64,000 bases of DNA from Hydractinia symbiolongicarpus (Eukaryota; Cnidaria; Hydrozoa; Anthoathecata; Hydractiniidae), in assembly GCF_029227915.1 (NCBI RefSeq), contig NC_079885.1, forward strand, positions 13,653,001 through 13,717,000, in the 5' to 3' direction. The notes under the pieces are model-generated. The model was not told the DNA's origin. It did no database searches and saw only the letters and a program-made list of their open reading frames with translations. Position numbers and translations under genes: made by a program. Positions within the stretch are counted from its first letter, which is position 1. Every line of letters starts with the position of its first letter. Below, piece after piece: positions 42,601 to 57,600 of this stretch.

Positions 42601-45600
42601 AGCTAGGTGGTTCGTGTTATAGTAAATAATCTTTAGAATTTTCGGGTTTATTTTTAGTCTTATACTTCTAATTCATTTTGGGTTTGTGATTACTAGCGAG
42701 ACCCAGTAAATCCTACGGTCGGAAGCTTATATAACCCATGCCTTGACAAGCAAATCTTTGATATTTTTATGCCGCATAGTTGCCAATTGGAGAGTCAGGC
42801 CAGATTTTATTGAGCTTTTGGTCACTCTCTATAAGGTGCCAATGTATATTAATAATTTTTTTGATTGTACTATTGTCCTTGGAGTAATGTGTGAGGAAAA
42901 CCAGATATCTTTGAGTATTAACTGTTTTAGGTGTATCGTGATAAAGTACTTCCATTTGTGATAAATCTTTTATTTTTTTCAAGTTTTCTCGTATTAGTTT
43001 TTTGGGGTATCCTCGGTTTTTTTAACGTCAATAGCTTAATTTAACCTAATAAAGCCATTACAATGCACTTAAAACTTTAACAACTTGAAACAAGGTGGTG
43101 ACGTCAATCATTTTTCACTGCGTGGGTAGCTAGTACAACCTGGAACCAAATTGGGTAAGTTTCCCAAACCTGGGTCCCCCAATCCGTTTCGGAATAAACG
43201 GATTGTTGACTTCATCAAAGAATGTTTGAATCTTGTGATGCTCTCTAGGAAAATCGACCGCTTCTATTTTTAATTCGTATTTTTAAAACAATAGAATTCT
43301 GTATTTCCTATTTTTAAAAATACGAATTGCGTATTTAAAAATACGCGTATTTTTTTAAAAACCGTATTTCGTATTTTCAAAAAATACGAGATTTTTTAAT
43401 ACGAATTTCGTATTTTTGAAAATACGCAATTCGTTTCAAAAAATACGTATTTCTTAAAATACGCATTTCTTAAAATACGCTGTGATTTAAAATTTGAAAA
43501 CATAAAAAATGTAAGGGATCGTCTCCGAGATCTTCTCATTTTTGAATTGAAACGATTTTCATTATATAGGAATCGTTTCATTATTTTTTTTACATCGTCT
43601 CACAATCGTATTATGAAACGAATTAAATGTTTTAATTTTTTTTTCACGAAACGATTATATAATTTCATACGAAAAATGAAACGATTTTGAAACAATATTG
43701 TGAAAAAAAGTTTGAAACGATTTGATACGATTGTCAAAATATCGAAAGTAAGACGATGCTAAAGGTACATGACGCATTATTGAAACGAATTTTGAAATAA
43801 ATGAACTAATTAAAAACAAATTTAACTTGTGAAATATAAACTTGTCTTTTCTTTAAAAAGTTGCCGTAATCATAGTCGTAACCGTAATGACAAGAAAATG
43901 TGTATATGAAGTTTTAAAGTTGCCGTATTTCCTTCTAAAATGACGAGAAAACGTCCCTGCGAAGCTTTAAGGTTGCCGCATTTCATTCTAAAATGACGAG
44001 AAAACGTCCCTGCGAAGCTCTTAAGTTGCCGTATTTCATTCTAAAATGACGAGAAACGTCCCTGCGAAGCTCTTAAGTTGCCGTATTTCATTCTAAAATG
44101 ACGAGAAACGTCCCTGCGAGGCATCAAAGTTGCCGTATTTCATTCTAAAATAACGAAAAACATCTCTGCAAAGCTTTAAGGTTGCCGTATTTCATTTTAA
44201 AATGACGAGAAAACATCTCTGCGAAGCTCTAAAGTGGTCGTATTTCATTTTAAAATGACGAGAAAACATCTCTGCGAAGCTCTAAAGTTGCCGTATTTCA
44301 TTCTAAAATGACGAGAAAACGTCCCTGCGAAGCTCTAAAGTGGTCGTATTTCATTTTAAAATGACGAGAAAACATCTCTGCGAAGCTCTAAAGTTGCCGT
44401 ATTTCATTCTAAAATGACGAGAAAACGTCCCTGCGAAGCTCTAAAGTTTCCGTATTTCGTTCTAAAATGACGAGAAAACGTCCCTGCGAAGCTCTTAGGT
44501 TGCCGTATTTCGTTCTAAAATGACGAAAAAATGTGCCTGCGAAGCTCTACAGTTGCCATATTTCGTTCTAAAGTGACGAGAAAACGTCTCTGCGAAGCTA
44601 TAAGTTGCCGTATTTCCTTCTAAAATGACGAGAAAACGTCCCTGCGCAGCTTTAAAGTTGCGGTATTTCGTTCTAAAATGACGAGTAAACTTTCCTGTGA
44701 AGCTCTAAAGTTGCCGTATTTCATTCTAAAATGTCGAGAAAACTTTCCTGTGAAGCTTTAAAGTTGCCGTATATCATTCTAAATAACGAGAAAACATCCC
44801 TGTGAAATCATTGAGACAATTTAAAACCTATTAAAAAACAAACTTGTAAAATTGAGTAATTTTTCTATTCAGTTTATTCAACCACTCACTTGATACACTA
44901 ATAGTTTTAAAAATACGAAATTCTATTTTTAAAAATAGAATTGCGTATTTTTAAAAATACGAAAATTCGTATTTCGTATTTTTAAAAATACGAAATCCGT
45001 ATTTCTATGAGTGAAAATATACCAAGTTTTTTCTTTAAAAACCGGGGATTTTTTATAGCTATAGTAACAATAATAACCCTAACCAGCTTTTTGAAATCCC
45101 TAGGGACATGGTTGCGTGAGTCAAGTATACCCAGTTTCTTCTAAATTAAAGGCACAGCATCGCATCTTGGATATAGCATCTTCTTTCTATGTTGCCGTAG
45201 CCATTTTGAATGTCCCTTTTTGAGTTTCATATCTTCTAAATGCTTTATATGTTCTAAATATTTGATAGATTTCTCCATTTACACGAAATGTTTCATAGTA
45301 TTTTTAAGCCATGTGAACATCAGACAATTTTGATTTAAAAGATGGTAACAAATTTAATTTTGTTACTATCGCCTGAAAATTTTATCGTGTTGCCACATAT
45401 GTGCAAATGCAACATCATTCAGCAAAAAACATTCAGCAAAACTGCTGCATTGTGATTGGTTGCGCTTAAAAGTGTTGTATCAGAATTGTTGCAGCAAGTA
45501 GCGAGACAGGGAATATTCATACAGGTAATCTTTTTTGTTGCTTGTAACATTTTTTTGTTATATACATTTTTTGTTGCCGGTAACAAGTTACAAAATCAAA

Positions 45601-48600
45601 TGGATTTGATTTTGTATCTTGTTACCGGCAACAAAGATAATGTTGCGAGTAAAAAAACAAGTTTGTGAGCAACAAAAAGCTTACGCTGGCGGCACAAGTT
45701 AACATTTTTAGGCAATAGTAATTAACACAAATTTGTTACTATTGGCTGAAAATATTGTCTCGTGTCCCAACAAATAATTTTAGGGTTTTTGGCTATCAAC
45801 GGACATTGTGGTCCAGAGGTAGCTAGCTAGAGTTTTTTGTTTAGTTTAGTGGAACACATTTCATCCTAGTCAACTTCATCCTTTCTTTTTTTTTGTTTCT
45901 TCACCAAGCTGACTTTAACTTTAGCTCAAGAATGCTGCGAACATAGCTTACACATTTAATTACTTTATTATGTTTACCTACCATAATTTTATATTATGGT
46001 TAATCTTGAACGAATAACTAACAATATGTTTTTCAGCCTGTGTTTTTATTCTAATCAAAGCTCAAAATAGGTTGCGGTCACTCTCGTCAAATGAAATTTT
46101 CATTATCCAGTGAAGTTTAATATTTTCAACGCTTTAAAATGGGTTATTGCATGTGTCACATGTTTGATAGGCAGTGTATGTAAGGGTGACAGACATCCTT
46201 TGAAAAGTTTGTGTTGTGTGCTTTAAAATTCACCGGGTTAAGCTTAATCAAGTTTTGGCCTAAAAAGATAATGACAAGCTCATTTAGTTTGAAATTTTCT
46301 TAGCATGTGTACAGGCTTGAAGAAATCACTTTGCTATAAAAATTGTAACTATTTCTTTGGCTTTGGGTCAAAATCCATTATTTTCTTTGAAAAGTCTGAT
46401 CATCCTCTCCTAAAATGTTACGACACTATTTTTTATGCTAATTCCTTTACATTGGTGTACAAGCACACACTATCAGCTACACAGATGGGTTGATAGAACA
46501 AAAATATTACCGAAAGCTAACAGAAAAAAACTCACCAGTTGCCTCAGTTTGCATGATAAATATAAGTATTAATTTTAATAAATAAATTGCACTTGCATTT
46601 GAATACACCAATGAACCTGGTCCACAGCACCCAGTGATTTCAATAGCTTGTCATCTCCCAGTTAACCATTTTTATCTTCTGTCTTGTCAGACCATGATTA
46701 TTCGGAAAACAAAAAGGAAAGCCTTGGTTGCAAAGATAAAGATAATCTCCTCCAGTTTTTAAATAAGAAAATCAACTTGTTATCACTGGAAAACAAAGTT
46801 TTAAAAAGGAAGCTTGTATTTAATACAGCCAAAGCATCTATTTTCAAGTAGATTACAAGTAATAAAAAAATGAACTTTTACACCGGTATTACAAAAATTG
46901 CTGGGTTTAATTCTCTGTTATCCTTGGTCGAGCCTTACTTGTCAAAAGTTAAATACTGGAGGGGTGCTAAGTCTCATATTGTTTCCATTAAAGTTAAAAA
47001 GACTTTTTTAAGATCTAAAAAACTTTCCAGTAAAGATGAATTTCTTTTAACTTTAATGAGGCTGAGATTGGGATTGTTGAATGAAGATTTGGCTGATATA
47101 GATTTGGTATTTCGCGCACCACTTCTTCCAACACGTTTACAACTTGGATCAGACTGTTGGGAATTCTTCTTGGTGATGCTCTTGTTAACTGGCTTCCACT
47201 GGAAGCTATCAGAGATCATTTACCTGAAATATATATCAAGGCTGGCCATCATAATATACGTTGCATAATTGATTGTACCGAGCTGTTCATTGAACGACCC
47301 AAAGCTTTAGATTTACAAAAGCCATAACACCATCAAATTTTTTATTGGAATATCGCCAACTGGCTGTATCACGTTTTTGTCAGATTGTTACACCGGAAGA
47401 GCTTCAGACAAGTTTATTTGTAACGGTAGCGGGGTTTTTGATTTGTTGGAGAGAGGGGATGGAATAATGGCTGATAGGGGTTTTCAGATTAGGGAAGAAC
47501 TTATGTATTGTACACTCAGTGTTCCACCAGGTGCAAGAGTTAATGCTCAGATGACAGCAAGTAAATGTAAACGTACAAAAGAAGTGGCCAACCTTCGTAT
47601 CCATGTTGAACGTGCTATCAACAGAATTAAAACGTACAGAATTTAAAGAGTGTATTGCCGATCACAATGCTACACCATGCTGATGATATTGTTCGAACCT
47701 GTGCAGCACTTTGCAATCTTAAACCATCTCTCATCAGTAAGAAAAAGAAAAAGAAGACCAATAATTTTGGACACCTAATAAAACGGCTATTTTTATAGCC
47801 ACAAATCAACATTAAGGTTATAACAGTACTGTAATAACTATAATTCTATAAAATTTGTGAACAATGTTGTTGTTTTTTTAAAAAAAAAATAACAAGGAAA
47901 AAGGTTATATATAGAAAACAATGTAATTTATGTGACACTCCTGCCAGGATTTGAACATGGATCTCCTATGAAATTTCTTTATAGGAATCATACTATTAGA
48001 CCACGGGAGTGTTATCAATTGCTACTTGCTAAAAGTAATGTGATTTGTACATGTGTGGCTATAAAAATAAGCGTTTTTATTTCTTCTTTTGGACCATATT
48101 AAGAGCTGTAAAATGAGGTTAAATATTGATTGTAAAGCTCACTGAATGTATATGTTAAGTCATTCCAGTACACTTCACGAAAATCCAGTTTGTTCAAAAT
48201 GTATCCATGTGAAGTCCAGATAAAAAAAATAACAACGTTGACAACCTGTAACACCCATTTGCATTGAGTTCAGATGGTCGGATTCGAAAAGTAGTGGTTA
48301 CTTATCGAAATCATCACGAGAAATTTAATCGAGTAACGAATCATGCAGTACGAGAACTTGTGTTAATTCACCCAGTTGATGAATTAAATATAATACAAGA
48401 ATTGGGTGAAATTGCGAACATGCTGACGTTTTAAAGAAACTCAATCAAATGTGATATTTTTCTAACAAATTTTGAAACTTGTTTTGGGGAAGTGTTAAAT
48501 TTACCGCCTGTTATCAAAATTTGATCGCCTAAAATCGAAGTTGTTAATTTTATATCTTGACCTGTTGCGTAATGTCTTGTGTTGTCATGGTTATTGTATG

Positions 48601-51600
48601 GTTTATTTATTGTTATCAACTGCTCCTATATATATTTGTGTCATTAGGGATTTAATTTTTCCATATGTACTGTTTTATTTTCAAGATTCTGATCACTGTT
48701 TAACGCGAATGCGTCCATTGAAAAAGTTTGCAAAAAGGTTAACAAATACACCAATCTGACATCTCCTGGGACCATGCGGGCAAAAGGGTCTGGGGGAAAG
48801 TTAGTGTACACAAATTTCTAGCGCCTTCGGTAGTTTTGAAGCTCAAGCTGTAAAGAGTGGTTGTTGCAATGGATTACATTACATTGCAATATCAAGGTTG
48901 ATTGCATCATCAGGAACAACTGCCCGCTGAAATCTGATGTTGTTAATTTCTTGAATCATTTCAAAGTTGGTTTTCCAAATAGGGACCGAGACTGTTGGGT
49001 ATTGATTCATCCCAGTCCAGGCTATGGATGACGAGTTGATGTAAATCAAGCTTTAGAGCTGCAGTTATAGGTGTTATTTTTCCTGAAGTCAAAAATCTCA
49101 GAGACTTTAGAAACGCAATGACGTCTAGTAAAAATTAAATGAACAGCGTTTAGAGTTACTGGTTTTCTGCCACAACGCTTTTTCGCAAAGTCCTGAAGGA
49201 AGTTGGAAAACCTTTTCTGGGTAATATTAAGTACTTTATACCAACCATGAAGTCAATGTCACATCCAATTGAAAGAAAGCCTTTTCGGTGAATGCGGTTT
49301 GGATTTAAGAAGAGCTATAGCCAACGTTATAAAGAAGTTATGTATAGAAAATGTTGAAGATCAATCGCTTGAAGCATTTACTGCTTGCATACTCGTACCT
49401 CTAGACAAAAAACCTGGAGTAAGACCAATTGGTGTTGGAGAAGTCTTGCGAAGAATATGCGGCAAGGTAGTGATGGCAGTTCTTCAGAAAGACGTCCTTA
49501 AATCAAGTGCGGAAATTCAGATGTGCTCGGGTCAGAAGTCTGGCAGTGAAGCGGCAATCCACGCGATGAGGGAGGTATTTGACAGTGAAGAAACAGAGGC
49601 TGTTTTACTTGTTATTGCAGCAAAAGCCTTCAATAGTATCAACAGAGAAGCACTCCTGCACAACGTCAAGATTGTTTGCCCGACTATTGCATGTTATGTC
49701 ATCAATTGTTATAGATTTCATGCGAGGCTTTTTTCATCATTGGAGGTAAAGAAATAAGATCCGAGGAGGGTATTACGCAGGGTGATCCGCTAGGGATGGC
49801 AATATACGCAATTGGTCTAACACCCCTACTTAATCTGATGGTTGAAGGAATATTTGAGACTACTGTTGCTGCTTTCGCTGATGACGTTAGTGCAGGTGGA
49901 AAATGTAGAAACTTGAAAGTTTGGTGGGATAGATTGATGTAAATTGGACCATTGTTTGGTTACAATCCATAACCTCACAAATCTTGCCTAATAGTAAAAC
50001 CAGGACACGAAAAACTGGCGAAAGCGACTTTTGAGGGCACGAATATCCAGATATGTACTGATGGTGAAAGACATCTTGGCGCCTCGATCGGAAGTGAAAG
50101 CTTCAGGAAGGAGTACTGTGAAAAAATGGTAACGAACTGGGTGAAGGAGATATCTTTACTTCCAGATATTGCGCTATCACAGCCACAAGCTGCTTATGCC
50201 TGTTATACAAGTGGTTATCAACACAAATTTTCATTCTTCCTCAGAACAATACCTGGGATTGAGGAGTATCTGAATCCACTTGAAGAAATCTTACGACATC
50301 GATTGCTACCTGCTATTACTGGCGGACACATTGTGAACGATGATGAACGCACACTACTGTCTTTGCCTCCTCGACTTGGTGGTTTGGGAATTATCAATCC
50401 CATTGAACAAGCGCCCACAGAGCAATCTACAATTACGTATGACACCTGAAGCTGCACGATTGAACGAGTCAAATATGGAGAGTGGTGTATCAAATTGGCT
50501 TACAACTTTACCAATTAAAGAGCTGAACTATGATCTGAACAAGGAACAGTTTTTTGACGCTCAACGTTTGCGATACGATTGGACAATCCCGAAACTTCCA
50601 TCAGAATGCGTGTGTGGAAGCAAATTTAATGTTACCTATGCGTTATCATGCAAGAAAGGTGGCTACGTCTCTTTACGACACAATAAGATACGAGATATTA
50701 CAGGGAAATTACTGAAGGAAGTATGTAAAGATGTGAGAAAGGAACCATTGCTGTTACTTTTAAGCGGTGAAAGAATCCATCAAAACGGTATTTTATCACA
50801 GGAAGCACGATTAGACGTCAGCGCAGTCGGTTTTTGGACCCCTGGTCAACGAGTATATTTAGATGTACGGGTCTTTGACCTCAACGCTCTGAGATACAAG
50901 GGTCTTTCTCTTGACAATTGCTTCAAGAAAAACGAAGAAGAGAGGAAGAGAGGATACAACGAAAGAGTTATGCAAGTAGAAAATGGAACATTAACTCCCC
51001 TTGTTTTTGCAACAAATGGTGGTATGGGAAGAGAGTGTAAACGATTTTATCAGAGACTGTCTGAAATGATTTCAGAAAAAAGAAACATCAGATTCGCAGA
51101 AGCCACAAAGTTTATTAGAACTAAAATTTCCTTTAGTCTGCTGCGATCAACACTACTTTGCCTGAGAGGTTGCAGATCCTTCGCTCGGGACCACCAGCTG
51201 ACAGATATTGAACTCGGAAATGTTGTATCACTCATTCGATCCTGAATAATCAAGCGTTGTTAATTATTAAGTGAAACCATGTTGACCTGTAAATTGTTAA
51301 TAACTTTTTATTTTATTTTGGTGTTGTTGTAAGTTTATTTATTTATTTGTGGCAAATATATGTAAAAATGACCAAACAAAAAGTAGTGTTATTGACGTCG
51401 CGCCGTAACGTCAGAAAATTTAACATATTAGACATGCATTTTTCGGTTACTTCAAAGAAAATTTCGGTAAGATCAAAGGAAAATGAACATATCCACTTTG
51501 CCTGTACAGACACACGGAACTGGCGTATTATTATATAGACTAGTCGATAAGGCCCGTGGAAGAATCCACTCAGGTAAAAGATTAGGTTGTTTTGCAGATT

Positions 51601-54600
51601 TTGCCAGGACCCGTCAATAAACAATATTTTTTCCTGGAATTTGTTTACACGTTGCTTCCAATGTGGAGAGCTTGAAACGCTGATCAAAATAATGTATAGA
51701 ATCATGTACAACACCAACAATAATAATAAAGTAAGAAATGACACATCTCAAATATTTGCATCTTATAAGGTGATTACGTTGAAAACCTTTAATATTTAAT
51801 TAAAAGTGTCAAAAAGCATCAAATTTATATCTGGAAAATCATTCATTTGGTAACATACTATCACAAATGTAAAAATTATATAACAGGTTAAGAACACAAA
51901 AGTTTTTCTTAGTATGATTATCTGTAGTGACCTTTACCAACCATTTTAAACGTAAATGTCAAAAAAGAATAAGGAGTAAATTTTGAATGAACAAAGATAT
52001 TTGGAATATATACGGTCCGTCCTCACAAAAGTTTAGACAAAATGTAAAACAGCTTGGTTTTTAAGGAGCACATCCAAGTCAACAAAAATCAGTTCATTTT
52101 TAGCATGTCCTATATTGCCATTGCCCATAAATCTTCCACAAAAAGGTTACACATCCAATTATAGTAAAATCAGTCATTTCATACAATATTATATACAAAA
52201 AAGTTTTTATTATTACCAAGCAATTACTACAATTTTAAAATTCTTAACAAAAAACGTTAACAAAAACGTGAATTTGTTCTTTCAGTATATTGCATGTGGT
52301 CTTTTTCCCACAAAAGTTTACACAAAATTTTAAAAAACAGCAGTTCGCAACATAAACAAAAACAACCATACCATCCTCTCGTAAATTAAAATAAAGTCAT
52401 AAACCCACGTAAATTGCCAATCAAATGTCTACAACCCCCCTGTAAAAATAACCTGGCATTTTACATGTAGACTGACAAAAGTTTAACAGGATGTCAGAAA
52501 CAAAACAATAAAAAATAACTTAGGACACACACTTAAATTCTGAAAAAAATTATTCCACTTGTCATATTGCTTGGGTCCCCTTGTAAAGTTTGAAAATAAT
52601 TATACTCTTAAAAAATACATCCTACTATCCTGCCAAAGTTCAAGTCTTTGAAAGATTTTGTAGATAGCTAGCTAGCTTGTTACATCATAATTCGTGCTCA
52701 TAAAAGAAAAGAAGGTTAAGGTAAGGTAGCTAGCTATAGATAATTAAAAAAGAGGAACAACAACATAATTCATAGGTTAGAGCTAGCCATGGGATGGGAG
52801 CAGGACTTGGAGAGGCTTAGTTAGCTAGCTAACAGTAGGCAAGACCCCCAGTTAAATATACTTAAACTGGGAGCACTTAAAACTAAAGCTAGCTATTTAT
52901 GCTTAGTAAAACACATACAAAGAGAAACGATAGTAATGTAAAAATAATAGCATTACAGTGAGCAGTAAGTTCAACAAACCAAAGTTTTCCGTTTGTTAGT
53001 CAGCTAACAGCTTTTTGCAGCATTTTGAATTTTAGGACAAACACATTAGTTACGCGCCAGGGGACACATTAATTATGCAACAAAAACATAAACAAATATG
53101 GTGGCTAGGTTTTTTTTAAAAAAGCGGTAAAATAAAACTTCAAAAATTTGAGACTTTTCTTAGAAAATGCGAGTCTGCTTCCAGTGACATAAAAACTAAA
53201 AGTCTGAAAACATCAAAGTTCTTACTAATATTGATTTTAAATCCACTTCAAACTCTAGCCTTTATTTTCTACTTCTAACTTTACTACTTTACTTCTAGCT
53301 CTGGCTACCATCCACTTCTTCACTTCTTGGACTTTTCTTTCTCTGAATTACTTTTTGCACTTTTTTCAAGACGAAGGGACCGTTCTTTTGTTGTTGTTTT
53401 TTTTCGGAGTCGATGGACACCATTTTTGTAAAAAAAGCCGTTAAATTTATTACAGCAAATCAAGTTGCTCCATCTTGATCACGTGATGTAAACAAAGTAA
53501 ACCCTCTAGCAAAATGGATATAACTTTTTCGGAGACTTCAAAGGAAATTTCTCCTACATCAAAGGAAAATGAACACATGCACTTTGCCTGTCACAGACAG
53601 ACGGACACACTTAGCGTATTATTATATGGATCATCTTTTGCAGAGGAAAGTCTTCTGAAATTCAATTTCCAATCGATCTATCGTATCGGTGACGTCTCTA
53701 ATCACGAATTTCTAGGTCCTGTTGATGGCTTCTTTTTTTTCATGACCTTTATTTTCTGGCTTTGGCACGTTTTATTTTTAATAAACTTCGCCTTCTTTAT
53801 ATAATCTTTGACACTGATCAGCATTGCGTCCTTATTAACGACGGCCTTTTGATCACTGTCGATGCTTTTGAGCTCCATGCTTTTCAATCTGAAAGATTAT
53901 CTCATTTCATCGATTTTATTTATTGTAGCGTCCAAATCAACGATCGATTGACCATCCTGTAGCGGGTTTTCATCTATAAAGTCATCTATCTCCTTTGAAA
54001 AACTAACAACTTGATTGATAGCTGATGCGCAACATCTTTAGATTCAGACATGTCTTCCGTTTCCATAAGTGTGATGTTGTTTAATAGATTTGACAAGGCA
54101 GGTTGTTCAGCCGTTTTATTGGAAGGCGGACTTGATTTCGGCACCTTTTCGCCAGTGGAATTGAATCTTTTGTAGTCGATTTTTGACTTCTTCATAAGCC
54201 GTTGTCACTTGATGAAATTAAAACTTGTGAATGTTGTCGCGTAGATCGGTCTGTTTGAATGTATCAGCTACACAGCTGGGTTGATAAAACAAATCAAAAG
54301 ACTTGTTCGTGACGAAGTAATTGTGAATGTAATGTAATGTTCAAACTAAATGATGTTGATACAAGTTTTAAAATACTTAATTCTGAAATATTGCCGAAAG
54401 CTAACAGAAAAAAACTCACCAGTCGCCTCAGTTTGCATGATAAATATAAGTATTAATTTTAATAAATAAATTGCACTTGCATTTGAATTTGTTAACTTTT
54501 TCGCAAACTTTTTCTACGGACGCATTCGCGTGAAACAGTGACCAAAATCTTGAAAATTATCCTATTTCGAGCATAAAACAGATACATAGGGAAAGATTTT

Positions 54601-57600
54601 ATCCCTAATAGCACAAATATATGTAACGAGCATTTGATAACAATAAATGAACCATACAATAACCATGACATTACGCAACAGGTCAAGACATTCGATTTCA
54701 GGCGATCAAATTTTGATAACAGGCGGTAAATTTAACACACACTTACAACTTTTAAACCAATAACCCTCTTTGTACTTAAGTTCTTATATTTTTGATATGA
54801 AATGGGATGAGACGCTCAACCAGTCTTTTATCACTTTAAATGCAGTGTTGTCAGCCCATTTGGTGCCATCTACTGACCACTAACCGGGCAAGCAAGTTAG
54901 AGCAATGCTATACGTATCTTTGGCGGTAATTTAACATGTTACAGTCAGAGGAAAAGAAGGGCCAACCGTTAGGATGGAACCCCCAAGGACGTTAAAACTT
55001 CCCGTTAAGGAAATAACAAACCAAAATGGTGTGAAAAAATTTATTTTGTACATCATACGAAAGTATTGATGTCCATGCATTTCCTTTGAAATACACTACA
55101 ACCTGCAGTAATAAAAGAAGCTCTGTATATTCTGCTGCAAAATCCACTTGGTATCGGTTTGTCAGAAATTAATCTCGTGAAAAGTGTATTTTTGAAATGT
55201 TAAGGCGGGTTTCCACGCCGAATCGATCGACGTCGATCGAATCGATTGATGGCGTTTTATAAAAATTGGTTTCCACTTACATTCGACCATATCTCGATCG
55301 ATGGCGACTTATTCAATTTTTTTTTAAAAACAACACAAATTTTATATGAAATAATGATATTAAGCATGTACTTAGAATTTCATGACGTATAAATACTATA
55401 AACAAAAATATTTTTAAATATTCTTCTAAAATTTCTTAGCCAAACTTTTCGAGGAATTTTCCCAAGACACTGAAATACGCGAATTTATTCTACAATTGTT
55501 ATCTAAATTCCTCAACATTCATCTGCGAATAATCCTTTATCAGTGATAATTTTCTCGTGTTAAATAGTGTTAGCTGTTGCTGCATAAAATATGCAATTAA
55601 ATTTTCGTTTGTGTAAAATGTTTTCCGTCATTTTTCTCTTTTTCTTTTTCCCGCTTCTCAGTGAATGTTCATTTCTTCGTCGATTTGTTTACATCACGTG
55701 GGTATAAATCAATCTCATTGGATAAATTTCAATCGAACGACAAAAAAGTAGAAAGCAATCCTACTTTTGAATTCAATCGAAAAGAATATGCAATGTTCTA
55801 TTTTTAGTAACAACGATGTGATCGACGTCGATCGATTAGACCACATTCGTTTGAGTGGAAACCGGCCTTTAAAAAATATGAACATGATTTTCATTATAGT
55901 TCCAAAATTTATTATTTTTTTACGTCACCGCACGACGGTAATGCATTTAAACTGTCGTCAAAAGCAATTTTGAAATTAGCAAAGCCATTAAGTTTAGGAC
56001 CAAATCTCGGAAACGGATGGAAATAACTGATATCATCTCCTGTGTGGCTAACTAGGGACTATATGGGACCAAGTTCTCATGCTGGGTCAACTCACCCGTT
56101 ACAGAACAGACGGGTTGATTACGACAAAAAACTTTGAACCCCAATATCTCCGTAACCGTTCGTTAAAAGTACACAGGGTTCATACGGTCAGGGAAAGTCA
56201 GGGTAGAAAATATCATTTTCAGCTAGGTCAGGGAAAGTCAGGGAAGATTTTTAAAAGTCGGAAAAATGTTAAAAATTCGGAAAATTTTGAGAATTTGGTT
56301 AGGAAAAGATTTTTGCCAAACATAGGAAAATTTTATTTATATTCAGATTAGATTTTGACTGCATCCTTCTTCTAACTTAGTTATAATAAATAGCTTATAA
56401 GGGTTAAGATTTGTTTTGCTATATTATGTATTATTTTGTTGCCAGAAAGGTTGTCATCTTTTTATACAAGTCAGTGTGTTATTCCCTCTCGTTTTACATA
56501 TCGTGTGTTGAACAATCCATTTAGTTGTTGAATTGTAATTCGGTTGCAACACAATTTCTAGTTCTCTGGCATATTTTTAAACTAATTGTTCTGTTACGAG
56601 CAAACATAGTGTTACAGTAGGTTCTTTGGTTCATTGATTATTTAAAACTAACCGAATAATGAAATCGTCAGTTGATTTCTACCGTCATCGGAGTTTTCGC
56701 CCCGTCCTAGAACGGACTAATCAATAACTCCTCGTAATAGTTGGCCATACCTTGGTTTAGGTATTCTCATCAGTTGGTAAACAACAATTTTCTTTTTTCA
56801 TTTTATCTTTGTTACCGTACTGTACACGGAATTGATTCGAGATGAAATGAAAGTCAATAGAGAGAAGTTTGTGAAATTCGATCGTTCTGTTGACCGCCTT
56901 GATGATTTTTTCTTTTCAATGAATCATGTGGTTAGTTCTTCTGAGTTGTCCGCTCTACTTCAGCTTGTATTCACACCGAGTCATGGTCAAATATGTGTTG
57001 AACGTGGCTTTAGCATCAACAAGACTGTGTTAGAAACTAATATGAAAAGTGACTCTATTGTTGCGCGTAAAATGATAATTGATCACATACAAAAGGAAAG
57101 TGTGCATTCACATTCCATCACTTTATCAAATCAGCTTCTTCGTTCAGTAAAATTATCCTGCCAACGGTACTCTGAGTTTCTAAGGCAGCAGAAGGAAAAA
57201 GAAAACGATAAAGAAAGCACTGCGCAGTTAGAAATTTTGAATGGAGAAATACGAGATGCAAAAACGAATCAGAGGAGTTAATAAAGACTTGTGAAATGTT
57301 AAACAGTGAATTTGTTAGTCTTGTGAAGGTAGCTAAAGAAAAGAAAAACATGAAATTGCTTATTAAAGGTAATTGACTCAAACGAAAATCTGAGGAAAAA
57401 AAAATAATTACAGGCCCTGGCAATTGCGCTTCGTATAATTCAAGAAAAAAAGCAGAAGTTGATGTGATGTGGTTTAAATTAAACTAATTTCTATTTTTTG
57501 GTAGCATTATCATTATTATGTCTATGAAAAGTTGTGTTCGTATGCAAACTACTAAATGTCTTTTTTTGTCTAAATGTTTTTTTTTACTGAATGTATGCTA

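Larger units (their letters stand above)
46455..48770 (+). mobile_element. Harbinger/ISL2EU-like DNA transposon remnant
   Basis: Carries the transposase pseudogene 46689-47780. Its left part (46470-46605) and right part (48500-48760) both recur, rearranged, at 54261-54745, which shows they belong to one element. Termini not established. Confidence 0.55.
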
